The notes under the pieces: model-generated | The model's input: the letters and a program-made list of their open reading frames with translations, nothing else | What the model was told of the DNA's origin: nothing | The model's database searches: none | Translations under genes and position numbers: made by a program | Shown: piece after piece, positions 43,000-55,460 of the stretch | Layout: each line of letters begins with the position of its first letter | Numbering within the stretch: position 1 is the stretch's first letter | NCBI GenBank assembly: GCA_034440575.1 | Contig: JAOTOL010001616.1 | Coordinates: 1,192,501 to 1,256,500 of the forward strand | DNA: 64,000 nt | Direction: 5' to 3' | From: Imbricaverruca yamaguchii | Lineage: Eukaryota; Arthropoda; Thecostraca; Neoverrucidae

Positions 43000-43110
43000 A
43001 GGCACGTCGTTAATGTTCATCAACACGCCACCGGTGTCTAATTAACACGTCGTCAGTGTCCGGCAAACACGCAATCGGCGTCCGACAAACACGCCACCAG
43101 CGTCCAACCG
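43000..43110 (-). repeat. Degenerate ~22-27-bp repeat before a Wnt16 exon
   Basis: On the minus strand GGACGCTGGTGGCGTGTTTG, GGACGCCGATTGCGTGTTTG, GGACACTGACGACGTGTTAA and GACACCGGTGGCGTGTTGAT follow each other. One unit (ACACTGACGACGTG) resembles the exon start (ACAG/TGACGACGTG). This is a weak case of exon-edge similarity. Confidence 0.45.
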
Positions 43111-43982
43111 CATAACCTCCGATGTCCACAAATCGCACCAGCAGCCGCACTCCACCATCTCATGACGTGGGGAAGGCCTCTTTCCTCACCACTCCGTCTA
43201 TCCATTGATACAACCTAAGTACCCTGGATTGTCTGTAGTGTTCATATGTCCTAGTCACACACCCTTGGACCCGCAACCGCCACCAATATTGCTCTAGATA
43301 ATGTAGGCTTTTATTTTCCCCACAGCACCGCTCCAATAATTTAGACGATAAATGCATTGTAATTCGTTCACATACACACATGACGTATCGACTGTTCGAT
43401 AATAGCAGTCTAAAAGAGCCCATAATTCAATTTACGCTGAGAGGGTGGTAAGAGTGAGTCGCATGATGTTCGCTGGGGCTTTTTCGCCATATTTTCGCAA
43501 TTATTGTGAAATCCTTACCCCGACCACCCTTATGGCCCAGATCTGATTCCGTCAGCCAAGCCAAGACAACGCAATAACTGTAAGCAGTCTCAGCAGCGCA
43601 ACCACCAGACTGGAGCGTAAAAAGCGGCTAGCAACGTCGTGCTAATTTTACTTCACGTTAGGTATATCGCTAACTCAGCCAAAGTACCAAATACGCATTT
43701 TCGTACTATTCCTACTCGATTGAACTTATTTTGGCACCATACACCAGTCTGTCTATCAACACCAGTCTTACACCAGCTTGACTACCATAATGTAAGGTTT
43801 TTAGACCTAAGATTTATTCATTCATCCATATATCAATCCATTCATTCATGCATTCATTTACTAGCTCACTTATTCAATCACCATCTACTCGGTCACCCTT
43901 TCACTCAATCACACACTGACCCATTCCCTCCCTAGCTCACACGCCCAGTCACTAGACCTGCTTGGCTTTGGTCACCACTTGC

Positions 43983-44139
43983 CTGCATCCTCCCCACTTC
44001 CAGCCTTGAGGTGTCGACCTGCCCTCCGAGGTGGCGTCACACGTGCACTCGGTCAAGTTGCCGGAGCTGCACGCCTGTGTGACGGCATGCACCACACCGG
44101 CCGACGTCACCGCGTACACGAACGCCGTCTCCTTGCTCC
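43983..44139 (-). CDS. Wnt16: Wnt16 exon: [18 protein letters not shown] to GWKWGGC (GC donor)
   Basis: The minus frame reads [41 protein letters not shown]. All are core Wnt blocks, and NLTEC carries a potential N-glycosylation site. It is entered with GG after GTGCCGCAG (phase 1 from the exon at 58,017). It leaves as TGC-AG/GCAAGT. The donor is GC, not GT, and is otherwise a perfect match to the GC-AG consensus. The next exon begins with T to give Ser-Asp-Asp, so the junction is secure. Confidence 0.95.
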
Positions 44140-44357
44140 CTGCGGCACGGGTCACAATGTCAGGTCGTCAGGTCACGGGGTCAGCCAAGCGCGGCGCATG
44201 GCACTGCTCACAGGTCACAGGTCGCAGGTCACAGGCGAATGGCGGCAGTGAATGTGACAACGGTCCGACTGCGGTGGCACGTCGTGCATACCAACCATTT
44301 CGCCAGGAAAAACACCGCCACGGCACCGTTCCCGCTCCCGCACGTGGACAATGCCGG

Positions 44358-44415
44358 CACAATGGTCGCGTCTCCGCGTGCGGGTAGTGGAGCCGCACCC
44401 TGTGAGGACCGGCTC
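44358..44415 (+). repeat. Dispersed duplicate, copy 1
   Basis: GCACAATGGTCGCGTCTCCG...CCCTGTGAGGACCGG is similar to 45,293-45,352 (GCACAATGGTCGGGTCTCGG...CCCTGTGAGGATCGG). They are two diverged copies about 935 bp apart, possibly from a short interspersed element. Confidence 0.7.
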
Positions 44416-44918
44416 TCAGCTTTTCAGACCCCACGACCATTGATCTGTTCCGTGCCGTTGGAGCTCCGACGGCGGTTCGCCCGGCAGTCCACGCCGACCC
44501 GAGTCTGTGCCAGCGTGTCTTCGTGTCTGTGGTGGTGTGGTAAGAGACCACGATCAAGTCAGAGAGGAATAAGCTTGCGAGTCAATGAGTCAGAGTTGGA
44601 TCCTGGTCAGCCATACCCTGTGGATTTGAGAGGGGACTAGAAGAGTTATGGAAACTATAGATCGCAAACGACTTGGGACATTCCGGGTCGTGACCTGAGG
44701 CGCCCAGGGCTCCGAACTGTGCGTGGATTCTGTGCTGTAGATGATTTGTGGAACATACGAGCTACCGACACGATCAGGATAACTGAGGTGTCCAAGAAGT
44801 GGACGCGTGATTCAGCCCTTTCAAGACGTTTTTTTGTGTGTATATGTGGGGTGAGAGGAGTGGGGGTGGGGTTTGGGGGACTATGACTCTCCATATCTTT
44901 AAAGATACGGACATGGCA

Positions 44919-44945
44919 TCGGCTTTTGAATCTATCATTCAAAAG
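44919..44945. other. 13-bp perfect hairpin followed by partial copies
   Basis: TCGGCTTTTGAAT and ATTCAAAAGCCGA flank CTATC. The same CTTTTGAATCTATC phrase repeats twice more up to about 44,992, so this is a small fold-back and tandem cluster. Confidence 0.85.
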
Positions 44946-45292
44946 CCGAAAGGCTTTTGAATCTATCATTCAAACTTTTGAATCTATCAAAAGTTCATCT
45001 ATCGCTTTTGAAAGTACTTTTCACTTTCAGAATAAATTGCGTGACATTTTATAACATGTTCCCCCGAAAACATCAGGATTAATCCCGCACCAAAATAGGT
45101 GGTGGCGGGGAAGCGCGAGAGGAGCCAGAGCCTCTGTCCTGTGACGCTTGGAGCACTTTAATATGTTAATCGTTTGTGGCTGCGGAAGCATACTTCTACC
45201 CAAGTGAATATTAATAATCAAAATGCTTAATTAGTTGGACTCACTCTGGGCAAAGCGAAAACTACTTCAACCAATACTTTCATTGCCCTCTA

Positions 45293-45352
45293 GCACAATG
45301 GTCGGGTCTCGGCGTGGGGGTAACGGACCGCCCCCTGTGAGGATCGGCAATA
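45293..45352 (+). repeat. Dispersed duplicate, copy 2
   Basis: The partner of 44,358-44,415, with about 80% identity by eye and one small gap. Confidence 0.65.
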
Positions 45353-45879
45353 AAGACCGAAGTACTGGCTGGAATACTTCTCTCTTTACGCAGAGTGAGT
45401 CCGATTAATCAAGCATTTTGATCGGTAATCGCTTGACAATGAAGAAAATATGCAACCCACAAACGTCTCCTGTCGTTCCAGCATTCAAGGCGTCCGACCT
45501 CATTTCCAAAAGCTCTTCGGACACAATCGTGCGGCCACCCTCTCAGTCACCCCTGGGCGAACCCCCGCCGACCGCCGCCCGCATGGGTGGCCCGGCAGTG
45601 TAAACGGTCGCATGAGAAACGGCTCCCTCGCCCGGCGATTGTTCGGGGACACACAGACACCCCGGCAGACGACGCGGCCGAGCCGCCGCCGCATTCGCCA
45701 CGCAGCTGATTCCGTGCGCCGCTTTCGTCACGGTGACGGGGGCAGCCGTTATCGCGGTGCGGCGGGGAGCGGCATCGACAGATGTTTTGGCGGGGCGCGC
45801 CGCCACACCGCCCCCATACGGGGGCCGGTTATCACCGCCACAGGATTCATACACCGGGACCGCGTATCACTGTCACGAG

Positions 45880-46640
45880 ATCCTCACCAGAGTACCGTCA
45901 CACCAGGGCCGTCACATCAGGATCATACTGGACATCAGGACCGCACACCAGGACCTTACTAGACATCAGGACCGCACACCATAACCACACATCAGGATCA
46001 TACTGGACATAGAACAGCATACCAGGACCGCACATCAGGACCGCACACCAGGACCTTACTAGACATCAGGACCGCACACCATAACCACACATCAGGATGT
46101 TACTAGACAACAAAGCCACACATCAGGACCGTCACATCATGACCGCAAGCCAGGACCGTCACACCAGGATCATACCAGACATAAAACAGCATATCAGGAT
46201 CGTACACCAAGACCGCACATCATGACCGTAAACCAGGACCGAACATCATGACCTTACTAGACATCAGGACCGCACACCATAACCACACATCAGGATCGTA
46301 CTAGACAGCAAACTCGCACATCAGGACCACACACCAGAACAGGTACATGACGATCTTACTATACATCGGGACCGCAAATCAGGACCTCCACATCAGTATC
46401 GTACTACACATCAAAACCGCACATCAAGACTGCATACCAGAAGAGTCACATCAGGATCTTACTAGTCGTCAGGATCGCACACCATAACCACAAATCAGAA
46501 CCGTCACACCAGGACCGTGACCTCATGATGACATCAGTCACATCAAGATCGTCACATCAGGACCAGGATCACACACCAGGGCCACACACCAGGACCACAC
46601 ACCAGGACCACACGTCAGGACCGCACATCACTGCCACACT
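45880..46640 (+). repeat. Degenerate 20-25-bp minisatellite (CAGGACCGCACA)
   Basis: Units of ACATCAGGACCGCACACC and ATAACCACACATCAGGATC alternate irregularly. A longer unit of about 110 bp (ACCTTACTAGACATCAGGAC to the next) recurs. It is older and less regular than most arrays in the window. Confidence 0.9.
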
Positions 46641-46734
46641 AGCACAGCCGATCACTTCGTACCAGCATAATAGGACAAGCATTGCTGTCAAGCGCTTCAA
46701 CCCACACCACGGAGTGGGAAGTGGTGTTTGGTGG

Positions 46735-47440
46735 CACCACGTGAGGGGTGTCATGCTGGGTGAAACCACAGCAGGGGTGTCATGTTGGGTGGCACCACCG
46801 CAGGGGTGTCATGTTGGGTAGCACCACGTCAGGGGTGTCATGTTGGGTGACACCACCGCAGGGGTGTCATGTTGTCATGTTGGGTGTCACCACGGCAGGG
46901 GTGTCATGTTGGGTGACACCACCGCAGGGGTGTCATGTTGTCATGTTGGGTGGCACCACGGCAGGGGTGTCATGTTGGGTGGCACCACGGCAGGGGTGTC
47001 ATGTTGGGTGGCACCACCGCAGGGGTGTCATGTTGGGTGTCACCACGGCAGGGGTGTCATGTTGGGTGTCACCACGGCAGGGGTGTCAAGTTGGGTAGCA
47101 CCACGGGGTGTCAAGTTGGGTGTCACCACCGCAGGGGTGTCGTGTTGGGTGGCACCACCGCAGGGGTGTCAAGTTGGGTGTCACCACGGCAGGGGTGTCA
47201 TGTTGGGTGGCACCACGGCAGGGGTGTCAAGTTGGGTAGCACCACTGTAGGGGTGTCATGTTGGGTGGCACCACGGCAGGGGTGTCAAGTTGGGTGTCAC
47301 CACGGCAGGGGTGTCATGTTGGGTGGCACCACGGCAGGGGTGTCATGTTGGGTGGCACCACCGCAGGGGTGTCATGTTGGGTGGCACCACGGCAGGGGTG
47401 TCATGTTGGGTGGCACCACCGCAGGGGTCTCATGATGGGT
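46735..47440 (+). repeat. 29-bp minisatellite (~23 copies)
   Basis: The unit is GTCATGTTGGGTGGCACCAC then GGCAGGGGT. Variants have AAG for ATG, TAG/TGT for TGG, and CCG for CGG. Three units make 87 nt, so a 29-residue pattern recurs in every frame. Confidence 0.95.
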
Positions 47441-48225
47441 GGCAGCAATGGGGACGTGATGCCAAAAGCATCCACTGAATCGAACGGTTGCACACCGTAA
47501 TGGTGATGTCACCATCTTGAGTGATATTACAACACACTCTTGATTTGCATTCTCATTGCCTGAAAGCGAGTGGGGCCTGGTTTGAGCGTTATTTACAGAG
47601 CCAATTAGCCCCTTCTTGCCAATGCATGTCTTTAATGACAGACAAATCGGAACAAAGTTAATGAAACTGTTCAGAAAGGCACCATGCTTCTTACGAACTA
47701 TCCGACCGATGCAACGTTGGCATGAAATAATCATTAGAATACGACTACCTACACACAGATGTGTAGCATCTGTTTCATACAGGACCGAGCATGCAGAATA
47801 GCCCGTCCAACCACTTGCTAGGTTACAAGGCAAGGCAACCAATGTATTCCCAGCTACATGGCCAATTTACGCATGAATTTATCGTGCTATTCAATAATGG
47901 AGGTCTGGATGTAGGACATGAATGCAAAGGAATTTCAATTAATTCCGCGAGACGACATTAATGAGGACACATTATTGTGATCAAGATTGCAGTGGGCCGT
48001 AAGATACGGGGCCGGCTGGTCGGCGTTGCCGTTAATCACTGCCAACACCATCCGCGCCACGCTCTAACACTCCGCCGCCATCATCGCTACCAGGTGAAAT
48101 AGAACCGGCCCGACGCCCGCTCATTGGCACCTATTTATGGCGCGACCATTTTGCTGTTGGATCTAGCGGACAAAATAATTTTATCGTGATCACCAGGTCC
48201 ACGGAAGATAATCAGCAAACAATTT

Positions 48226-48404
48226 TCGGAGAGAGAGAGATAGGGAGAGAGAGAGAGGCAGAGAGAGGTAGAGAGAGAGGGAGAGAGAGAGGGAGAGAGG
48301 GAGGGAGAGAGAGAGGGAGAGAGAGGGAGAGAGAGGGAGAGGGAGAGGGAGAGGGAGAGGGAGAGGGAGAGGGAGAGGGAGAGGGAGAGCGAGAGCGAGA
48401 AATA
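48226..48404 (+). repeat. (GA)n / GGGAGA microsatellite
   Basis: A purine-only run of GAGAGA and GGGAGA units, about 180 bp. Confidence 0.97.
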
Positions 48405-49044
48405 GATATTGAAGGGACGTAAATAGAATAATTTTAAATTACATGCACTTGAGAATAGCTACGAGGAGCGTTTTGTCCCGTCAATTATGCCACATATTTT
48501 CAAAACACTGTGCTGTACATGCAGACGAATTAGGGACAATGAGGGGCACAAGATGAGTGACAGCAAGTGCTGAAGGCGCGGCGTACGCGGATGCAGCTCC
48601 TCCGTGTGCATCGGGGGGGTACATATGCGAACATTAGGGATACGGGTCTGAAAATTATGGATACTGATCTGAATACCAGAAATCCAACTCTGAATATCAA
48701 GGATATGTGTCGGAATATCAGACACACAGGGTTGAACATTATGGGAAAGGTTAGAGTATCAGGGATACAGGTGTGAATATCGGACACGGGGCCAAATACG
48801 ACCTGAATGACAGACGCCCTTTTCTCTCGCACATAAATATGGACTTGCACCCCCACTCCACCACCCACCCCAATCTCAGACCTAGGATTCGTGGAGGACA
48901 GAGCTCTAATGGGATCGGAGTTTGATTTAACTCCAACCACGGCTCATTTGAACAGAATCACTGCAAGACGTGGCCAAAGCTTGACTAATATTATCTTCCT
49001 AGGGCTGTCTTGGCCCGTGTAACGGCCGCCGGACTGCCGATTTC

Positions 49045-49485
49045 CCCGTCAGCCAGGGCGCCACACTCCACCAGCCAAGGCGCCACACTCCACCAGCCAA
49101 GGCGCCACACTCCGCCAGCCAAGGCGCCACACTCCACCAGCCAAGGCGCCACACTCCACCAGCCAAGGCGCCACACTCCGCCAGCCAAGGCGCCACACTC
49201 CGCCAGCCAAGGCGCCACACTCCACCAGCCAAGGCGCCACACTCCGCCAGCCAAGGCGCCACACTCCGCCAGCCAAGGCGCCACACTCCGCCAGCCCCCA
49301 GCCAAGGCGCCACACCCGCCAGCCAAGGCGCCACACTCCCCAGCCCAAAAGGCGCCACACTCCGCCAGCCAAGGCGCCACACTCCGCCAGCCAAGGCGCC
49401 ACACTCCGCCAGCCAAGGCGCCACACTCCGCCAGCCAAGGCGCCACACTCCACCAGCCAAGGCGCCACACTCCGTCAGCCAAGAC
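49045..49485 (+). repeat. 22-bp minisatellite (~20 copies)
   Basis: The unit is CCAAGGCGCCACACTCCRCC plus AG, with R = A or G. Irregular units lie at 49,290-49,350. Confidence 0.95.
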
Positions 49486-49559
49486 ATTAATGGCGTGCCA
49501 CGGAACGATCGTATTTCTCGTCCGGTTTGACTAAGCGTCTTCACGCGGAGATAGACAGA

Positions 49560-50290
49560 CGAGATATCCTTCGCGACGGAACAACAGCGGCAAGACACGC
49601 CGGCTTCGCGGGTGTCGCGTGTTCGCCCCGCCAACACTCAACAGCGCACGGTGTTCGCCGCACGGCCCCGCCTGAAAACCCCCCCGCGGCGTGGCCGACT
49701 CGCACCGGCGCCGGAAAAGGCGCGCGGCCGGCATCGCACCGGGCCTGAATCACCACCGCCGGCCGGCCCAGCTGGCCGCCGCGATCGCCGCCGGCCGGCA
49801 CAGCTGGCGCGCCGCGATCGCCGCCGCGCGTCAGATAGCATCTCCGGCCGGCCGGCGCGCGCACTAATTCACTAATGAGCTGCTGGGCGCGCCGGTCGGG
49901 CCAGCGGCGCGCCACCGCCGACAGCTGTCGTGACCGACGACGGCCGGGCGCCGCCCTGCGTCCCGTGGGCGCGTCCCGGGCCGGCCAGACGACACGGACA
50001 GGGTCAGTGTCACGCCCGCGCGGTGACAGCGAGCCCCGGGGCGCCGGCACCTGGCGCGGCCAGAGAGCGGCCGGCGCGCTAATGGCGGGCGTAGTCTCCG
50101 AGTGTGAACGCTGCGTGGAGTTTATGGATGTTAGTTATGGTGTTATCACACCGGCCGGCCGGCTCAGTGAGCAACGCTGTTCGTCGAAGCCGGCTATTAG
50201 GGGCATCACCATAAAAAGGGCATACGTTGAGGTTTTTGCCGCCGATTGGATTCCTTTATCGCCTACCACTGCCATAAATACTACTGACTA
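49560..50290. other. CpG-rich block inside the Wnt16 intron
   Basis: Very high G/C with many CpG, GGCGCGCC and CCGGCCGG motifs, contrasting with its A/T-richer flanks. Several frames are open but none has recognisable motifs. CACTAATTCACTAATGAG at about 49,863 is an A/T island inside it. It could be a CpG island with regulatory function or simple compositional bias. Confidence 0.4.
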
Positions 50291-50419
50291 AATTCCACTA
50301 CTCGCGCGCCGGCTTGAAATGCATATCACGGAGTGCAGTTCAAGTGTAATTCAAGTGGAGTGTAACTTCAAGATTCAAATACACATGTTAGGAAGTCACT
50401 TGAATCCAGGAAAGGACAT

Positions 50420-50790
50420 AGGCTGAGTCCGACATGACACAGCAACACATCGGGCCAAGCTGACATCAGACAACACCACATCGGGCGATATTGTCATTAG
50501 ACATTAGACAACACAGGTCGATACCGACATTAGACAACACATCGGCCGATATTGTAGACAGTTACGACAACACCACATCGGCCGATATTGACATTAGACA
50601 ACACACATCGGCCGATATTGACATTAGACAACAACCACATCGGCGATATTGACATTAGACAACACCACATCGGCCGATATTGACATTAGACAAACAACAC
50701 ATTGGCCGATGCGATATTGACATTAGACAACAACACATCGGCCGATACTCACACTAGACAGCAACACATTAACCGATACTAGCAGGCATA
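50420..50790 (+). repeat. ~30-bp minisatellite (ACATCGGCCGATATTGACAT)
   Basis: The unit is ACACATCGGCCGATATTGAC then ATTAGACAAC, about 11-12 copies with small indels. The core ATCGGCCGAT is palindromic. Confidence 0.93.
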
Positions 50791-52519
50791 ATGAAACACA
50801 AGCCAACTAACATGAGTAACATCTAAGAAAACAACTAATAGTGCTCAGACAGTTATATATGCCTTGAAATCGTCTTTTAAGAAATGATTGCACAAAACTA
50901 ACCCCGCTTCAACAAGAGGACAACCACTATGCAACAACTCACTGCCACACCTGCAACACCACCTCAGGCATAGGCCACATCTCGCTAGACTGTATTAGCC
51001 TCGACGTTCAAAGACAACCACTCAAGGCCTTCTGCCAGAAAGAGGGCAACACCCTCTCGCTTCCGTCGCTTCCGGATGACAAACATCCAGAACTTCTCTG
51101 ATTACTATTTGGCTATCTGCACGTCACCGTACTGGCAGGGACATTGTAGACACTATACTACCAACACGCACAACACGCATCCCAACACGCACTGTATTAC
51201 CTCGCATACACTCGTAACAGTAAGATAAATAGCCATCTACGAATAGCCATCTACGGACGTGAATGAGCAGACTCACTTTCCAATTCGAAGTAAATTGCTA
51301 CCTAGTGGTGCTTGCGGACGGAAGCTAGCCGACTTCCTTTACAAATCAGCATAACGTAAAACGTTAACCCAGCGGTGGCATCGGACATACGTGAGTCAAC
51401 TTGCCTAGCAATTCACAGCGTAAAACGATTATCCAGAGGCACAGCGAAGGTAGATGAGCCAAATTGCAAAGCACATCACCAACCTTACACACAGCCCCGC
51501 ATGGAAGCACGCTTCTTCCGGCCACTACTAACGACTAGCACGCAGCAGCCGACATGACAGGTGGTGCGAACATTACCTCTTCGCCGCACGGTAAAGATAC
51601 CTCGCTGCTTTTCTACCAGAGTAGGCTAATCCCGGCACCTTGACAAAAGAAACTTTCTCGTCAACCCCCTGCCCAAACTACAAAATATCTTACGGCGGCT
51701 CCAAGTAAACTACAACTTTCAACGTTCGAGAGATGTTCCCCCGACTACCCTCACCTTCAGCACCTTAACGCCACATACATCATCACGTAGGACTCCTATA
51801 AGGTAAATGCAACTTGACTTGCTTGCAATGCAACCTTCTTGCACAATACTGAGTTGCGCTAGGAGAGCTAGGTGCGCATTTGCGCTATGTGATGGAAATG
51901 ACCCTATGGTCCGGCACACCTACAAGCACACTCACCCACCCTTGGTCTGGATGCACTGACACGTAGGATGTGCTTGAGAAATGCCTGGCGCTTATGCTCT
52001 GTATTCCACAAGCTAATGCTCCATTTCGACACGTTTATAGGGCATCATCACTTTCGGAATGTTTTCGCAAAAGTAGAGTAGAAGATAGAAGGCAGTGTCC
52101 AAGCAATTATTGGTAGTCCTTCTGTAAGAGACAACACCACATTCGCCATCTGAAAGATAAAACATCACATTCACCGTTTGATAGAGCCACTTCATTTACG
52201 GTACTTTCAAGAAAAGAGCACATCTGTCGTCTGCCAGAGACGGAGTACATTGACACCATATTCACCATCTGCCAGAAGCAACGCTGCATTTGCATTCTGA
52301 AACAGACAAAACCACATTCTCTTCCTGCCAGAGACACCGTCTGCCAGAGACAACACCGCACTCTGTCTGTAAGAGACGCCATCTGCCAGATACGCCGCCG
52401 TTCAGGGACAACACAGCATTCTTCTTCTGCCAGAGACAGCACCACATTCCCAGTCTGTCAGAGGCACCGTCTGCCAGAGACACCCTCTGCCAGAGTCCCC
52501 CGGCCCCCTCAGGCACCTT

Positions 52520-52950
52520 CGACCGGCGAGCCGTCGGCTTGAGTGAGCTCGACACCCGGCGGAGGAGCCGCCACGGCGACCGCCCACAGTTAGCCGGCCC
52601 GCGGTCCGCGCGGCGAGCCGTCGGCCTGAGTGAGCTCGACACCCGGCGGAGGAGCCGCCACGGCGACCGCCCACAGTTAGCCGGCCCGTGGCCCGCGCGG
52701 CGAGCCGTCGGCCTGAGTGAGCTCGACACCCGGCAGAGGAGCCGCCACGGCGACCGCCAAGTTAGCGGCCGGGCGGCGAGCCGTCGGCCTGAGTGAGCTC
52801 GACACCCGGCGGAGGAGCCGCCACGGCGACCGCCCACAGTTAGCCGGCCCGCGGCCGGCGCGGCGAGCCGTCGGCTTGAGTGAGCTCGACACCCGGCGGA
52901 GGAGCCGCCACGGCGACCGCCCACAGTTAGCCGGCCCGTGGTCCGCGCGG
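52520..52950 (+). repeat. 87-bp tandem repeat (~5 copies)
   Basis: GAGTGAGCTCGACACCCGGC recurs about every 87 bp, with one shorter unit near 52,770. The rest of the unit is GGAGCCGCCACGGCGACCGC plus CCACAGTTAGCCGGCCCG and CGCGCGGCGAGCCGTCGGC. It is followed by GCTAATTAAACC. Confidence 0.94.
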
Positions 52951-53229
52951 CGTGCCGTCGCGCCACTATCGCCTCGGCAGGATCGCAGCTAATTAAACCG
53001 GCGCACGCGGCCGTCACGGCGCCGCCACCCGCGCCACACTTGTCGCGCGTACACAGATCTGCAGCTCAACTCTGGCGGAGCTGTCACATTCGATGACATC
53101 AGAAGCGGAAACTTCTTAGAATAGCCATAGAGACCAACACAATTGTACAGAAACAGCGAAATATTACACCTGGAGTGGATTTGATGCACGAACAGGGGTG
53201 CTGCTTATATACGTTTTAGGGGACAACTG

Positions 53230-53590
53230 TCCCTCAATGTTGGCTTTGCTCCCCCAATAATTTCAATTTGTAAAATGGGAGCCGATGGAGTCTGCCTTCT
53301 CAATCTATTTTGGTCTGCCCGTTACCTTCATGTATTTTCTCCCACCAATAATTTTCAAAGATCAACATTTCTGTACACGATAAATTACAACTCATTCGTA
53401 AGTAAGCTTTCTGTGTCGCGTTCGCGTTTGGGTGGGAAGTGCCACCCAATAATTTCAACGTTTGGTTGGCTTTGCTCCCCAAATAATTTCAACTTTTCAC
53501 ATGGGACCCCGTGGAGTGTGTCCCCAATCTGCCAATTGCCTTCACGCATTCCCCAAACAATTTTCAGAAATCACCACCAAGATTCCAACC
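53230..53590 (+). repeat. Two diverged copies of a ~125-bp segment
   Basis: GTTGGCTTTGCTCCCCCAAT at 53,239 and GTTGGCTTTGCTCCCCAAAT at 53,465 begin parallel stretches. These run through ATGGGANCC, GGAGTNTG, CAATCT, CCTTCA and CAATTTTCA/AATTTTCA to about 53,360 and 53,585. Confidence 0.75.
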
Positions 53591-55039
53591 CTTCACGCAC
53601 CAGCCGTAACCGGAAACCTATTGGTGCCTCCTGTCTGTACACCCATCACTGACGGCTGCGGAGACAAGTTGACCCCGAAGCTGTGGTCTCTGGCCCACCC
53701 AGCCTTGGCTCCCGTCCGAGGCGCCTCCTCAGTCAGGTCTGTCCCAGCGTGTCCGGTGGCACCGCCGGGCGGCTGGGGAGCAGCGCCCTCGACGGCGCCG
53801 GCGACATCAGCGGCTCATCATTCACCGCCGTTCGACAGCAGCAATCAAACACGCACACAAGGCGGTCGTGTAGTTCATGAGCGGCGCGGCTCTGTCGGTA
53901 CTCCGCGGCGGCCGGCGGCGTTTGCCCGCGGGCGACGAACGACGCGCGCTGCCCAGCTCGATCCGGCCCTCATATGCTGGTCAGGAAGGGGGAGGGGAAG
54001 GGAGGAAGTGCAAGCGTTTCACACACTATGCACTCTGAGAAAGCAAACGATGATGTCTTAATAACACCCGTTAAGATTATATGAATCCATGGCTCAGAAG
54101 GCAGTTTGTTTATGCGTGTTACATCGAAGGCCCCAAAGCCCCGTTCGTGCTCCTAACTTTCCTTTTGGTGGCACCGTTGATCTCTCCAGCTATGCCACAA
54201 ACACAACTACATTCTCTTGGTTTTTCTGTCCTGTTGTTGCACCCTGAAGTATTTGGCTAGACGCAAATACTACGTACACATCGTGGAAGGTGACATATTC
54301 ACCAGTTGTGATGCTGTTATAGAAACAATATGGTAGCCAGAGGTTGTGGATAATGTGGCTATAAGTTGATCCAGTTTCCCAGAGACGCCTCTCGGTGCTC
54401 GTACTTCAAGTTATTGTACAACGGAATCAGTAGCCTTAACGAGGGGACGAATGACGGGGGACGATTGTCCATGTCGTGAATGCTGCTTGTGACGTTATAA
54501 TACATGTGGATTGTGATTAAAATAATATGGAGAATGTAGCTTTTCAATAATTGTGATAAATGTGATTGATGAGACTAATTGTATTCTAATTCATTCATAT
54601 TTCCCAAAAAAAAACATTGTGTGTGTGCCAAATATGTATTGCGTAGGCATCAACAACCACACATGACTTCGTGTCGTGAAATCTATAGATGGGCCCAGCA
54701 GATTCGTGACACGCATGTGTATTTAGGGGAAGACTCCCCTTGTCACAGCCCATGCAAACATCGATACATGTAATGGACTAATCAGGTCGAGCTATTGTTC
54801 AACCTTGATGGAGCTCGCCGTGAGTGCCTTCCGAGGTTGATGTTTTTGATTAGATTATCGGCGACATGGTCGCGTTCGGCGTGACATCACGACCAATAGC
54901 CAATCATCGGCACGCTCAGCCCGCGACCCCGGAACACCGTCAGCATCTCCGGCAGGTAATTAGTCACAATACCCGCCCAGAGAGTTTGCTCGTTATCGGG
55001 CGCGCGCGGCTGGTAGCGACGGCTGAGAGGCCGCCGGCG

Positions 55040-55460
55040 GTTGTCCCGCCACGAGCACCTGGTAGCGGCGGCGGCGGTGGTGGCGGCGACGGCGGTGGCG
55101 GTGGCGGCGGCGGTGGTGGCGGCGGCGGTGGCTCGCTAGGCTCGGCCAGGACGAGTGATTGCAGCTAGGCTCGGCCAGTACGAGTGATTGTTCGCTCGGC
55201 TCGGCCAGTACGAGTGATTGCTCGATAGGCTCGGTCTGGACGAGTGATTGCTCGCTCGGCTCGGCCAGTACGAGTGGTGGCTCGCTAGGCTCGGTCTGAT
55301 CGAGTGGTGGCTCACTCGGCTCGGCCAGTACGAGTGATTGCTCGCTCGGCTCGGCCAGGACGAGTGGTGGCTCGCTAGGCTCGGCCAGGACGAGTGATTG
55401 CTCGCTGGGCTCGGTCTGATCGAGTGGTGGCTCGCTCGGCTCGACCTGGACAAGGGTGCC
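55040..55460 (+). repeat. 30-bp minisatellite with GGC/GGT-rich leader
   Basis: A (GGCGGT)-rich stretch at 55,066-55,130 leads into GCTCGGCCAGTACGAGTGAT then TGCTCGCTCG units, with TCTGGAC/TCTGATC variants, about 11 copies. Confidence 0.93.

Noticed and set aside
50420..50790. Palindromic ATCGGCCGAT clusters as a regulatory array
   Set aside because: They are simply the core of a 30-bp minisatellite. Nothing links them to a promoter.
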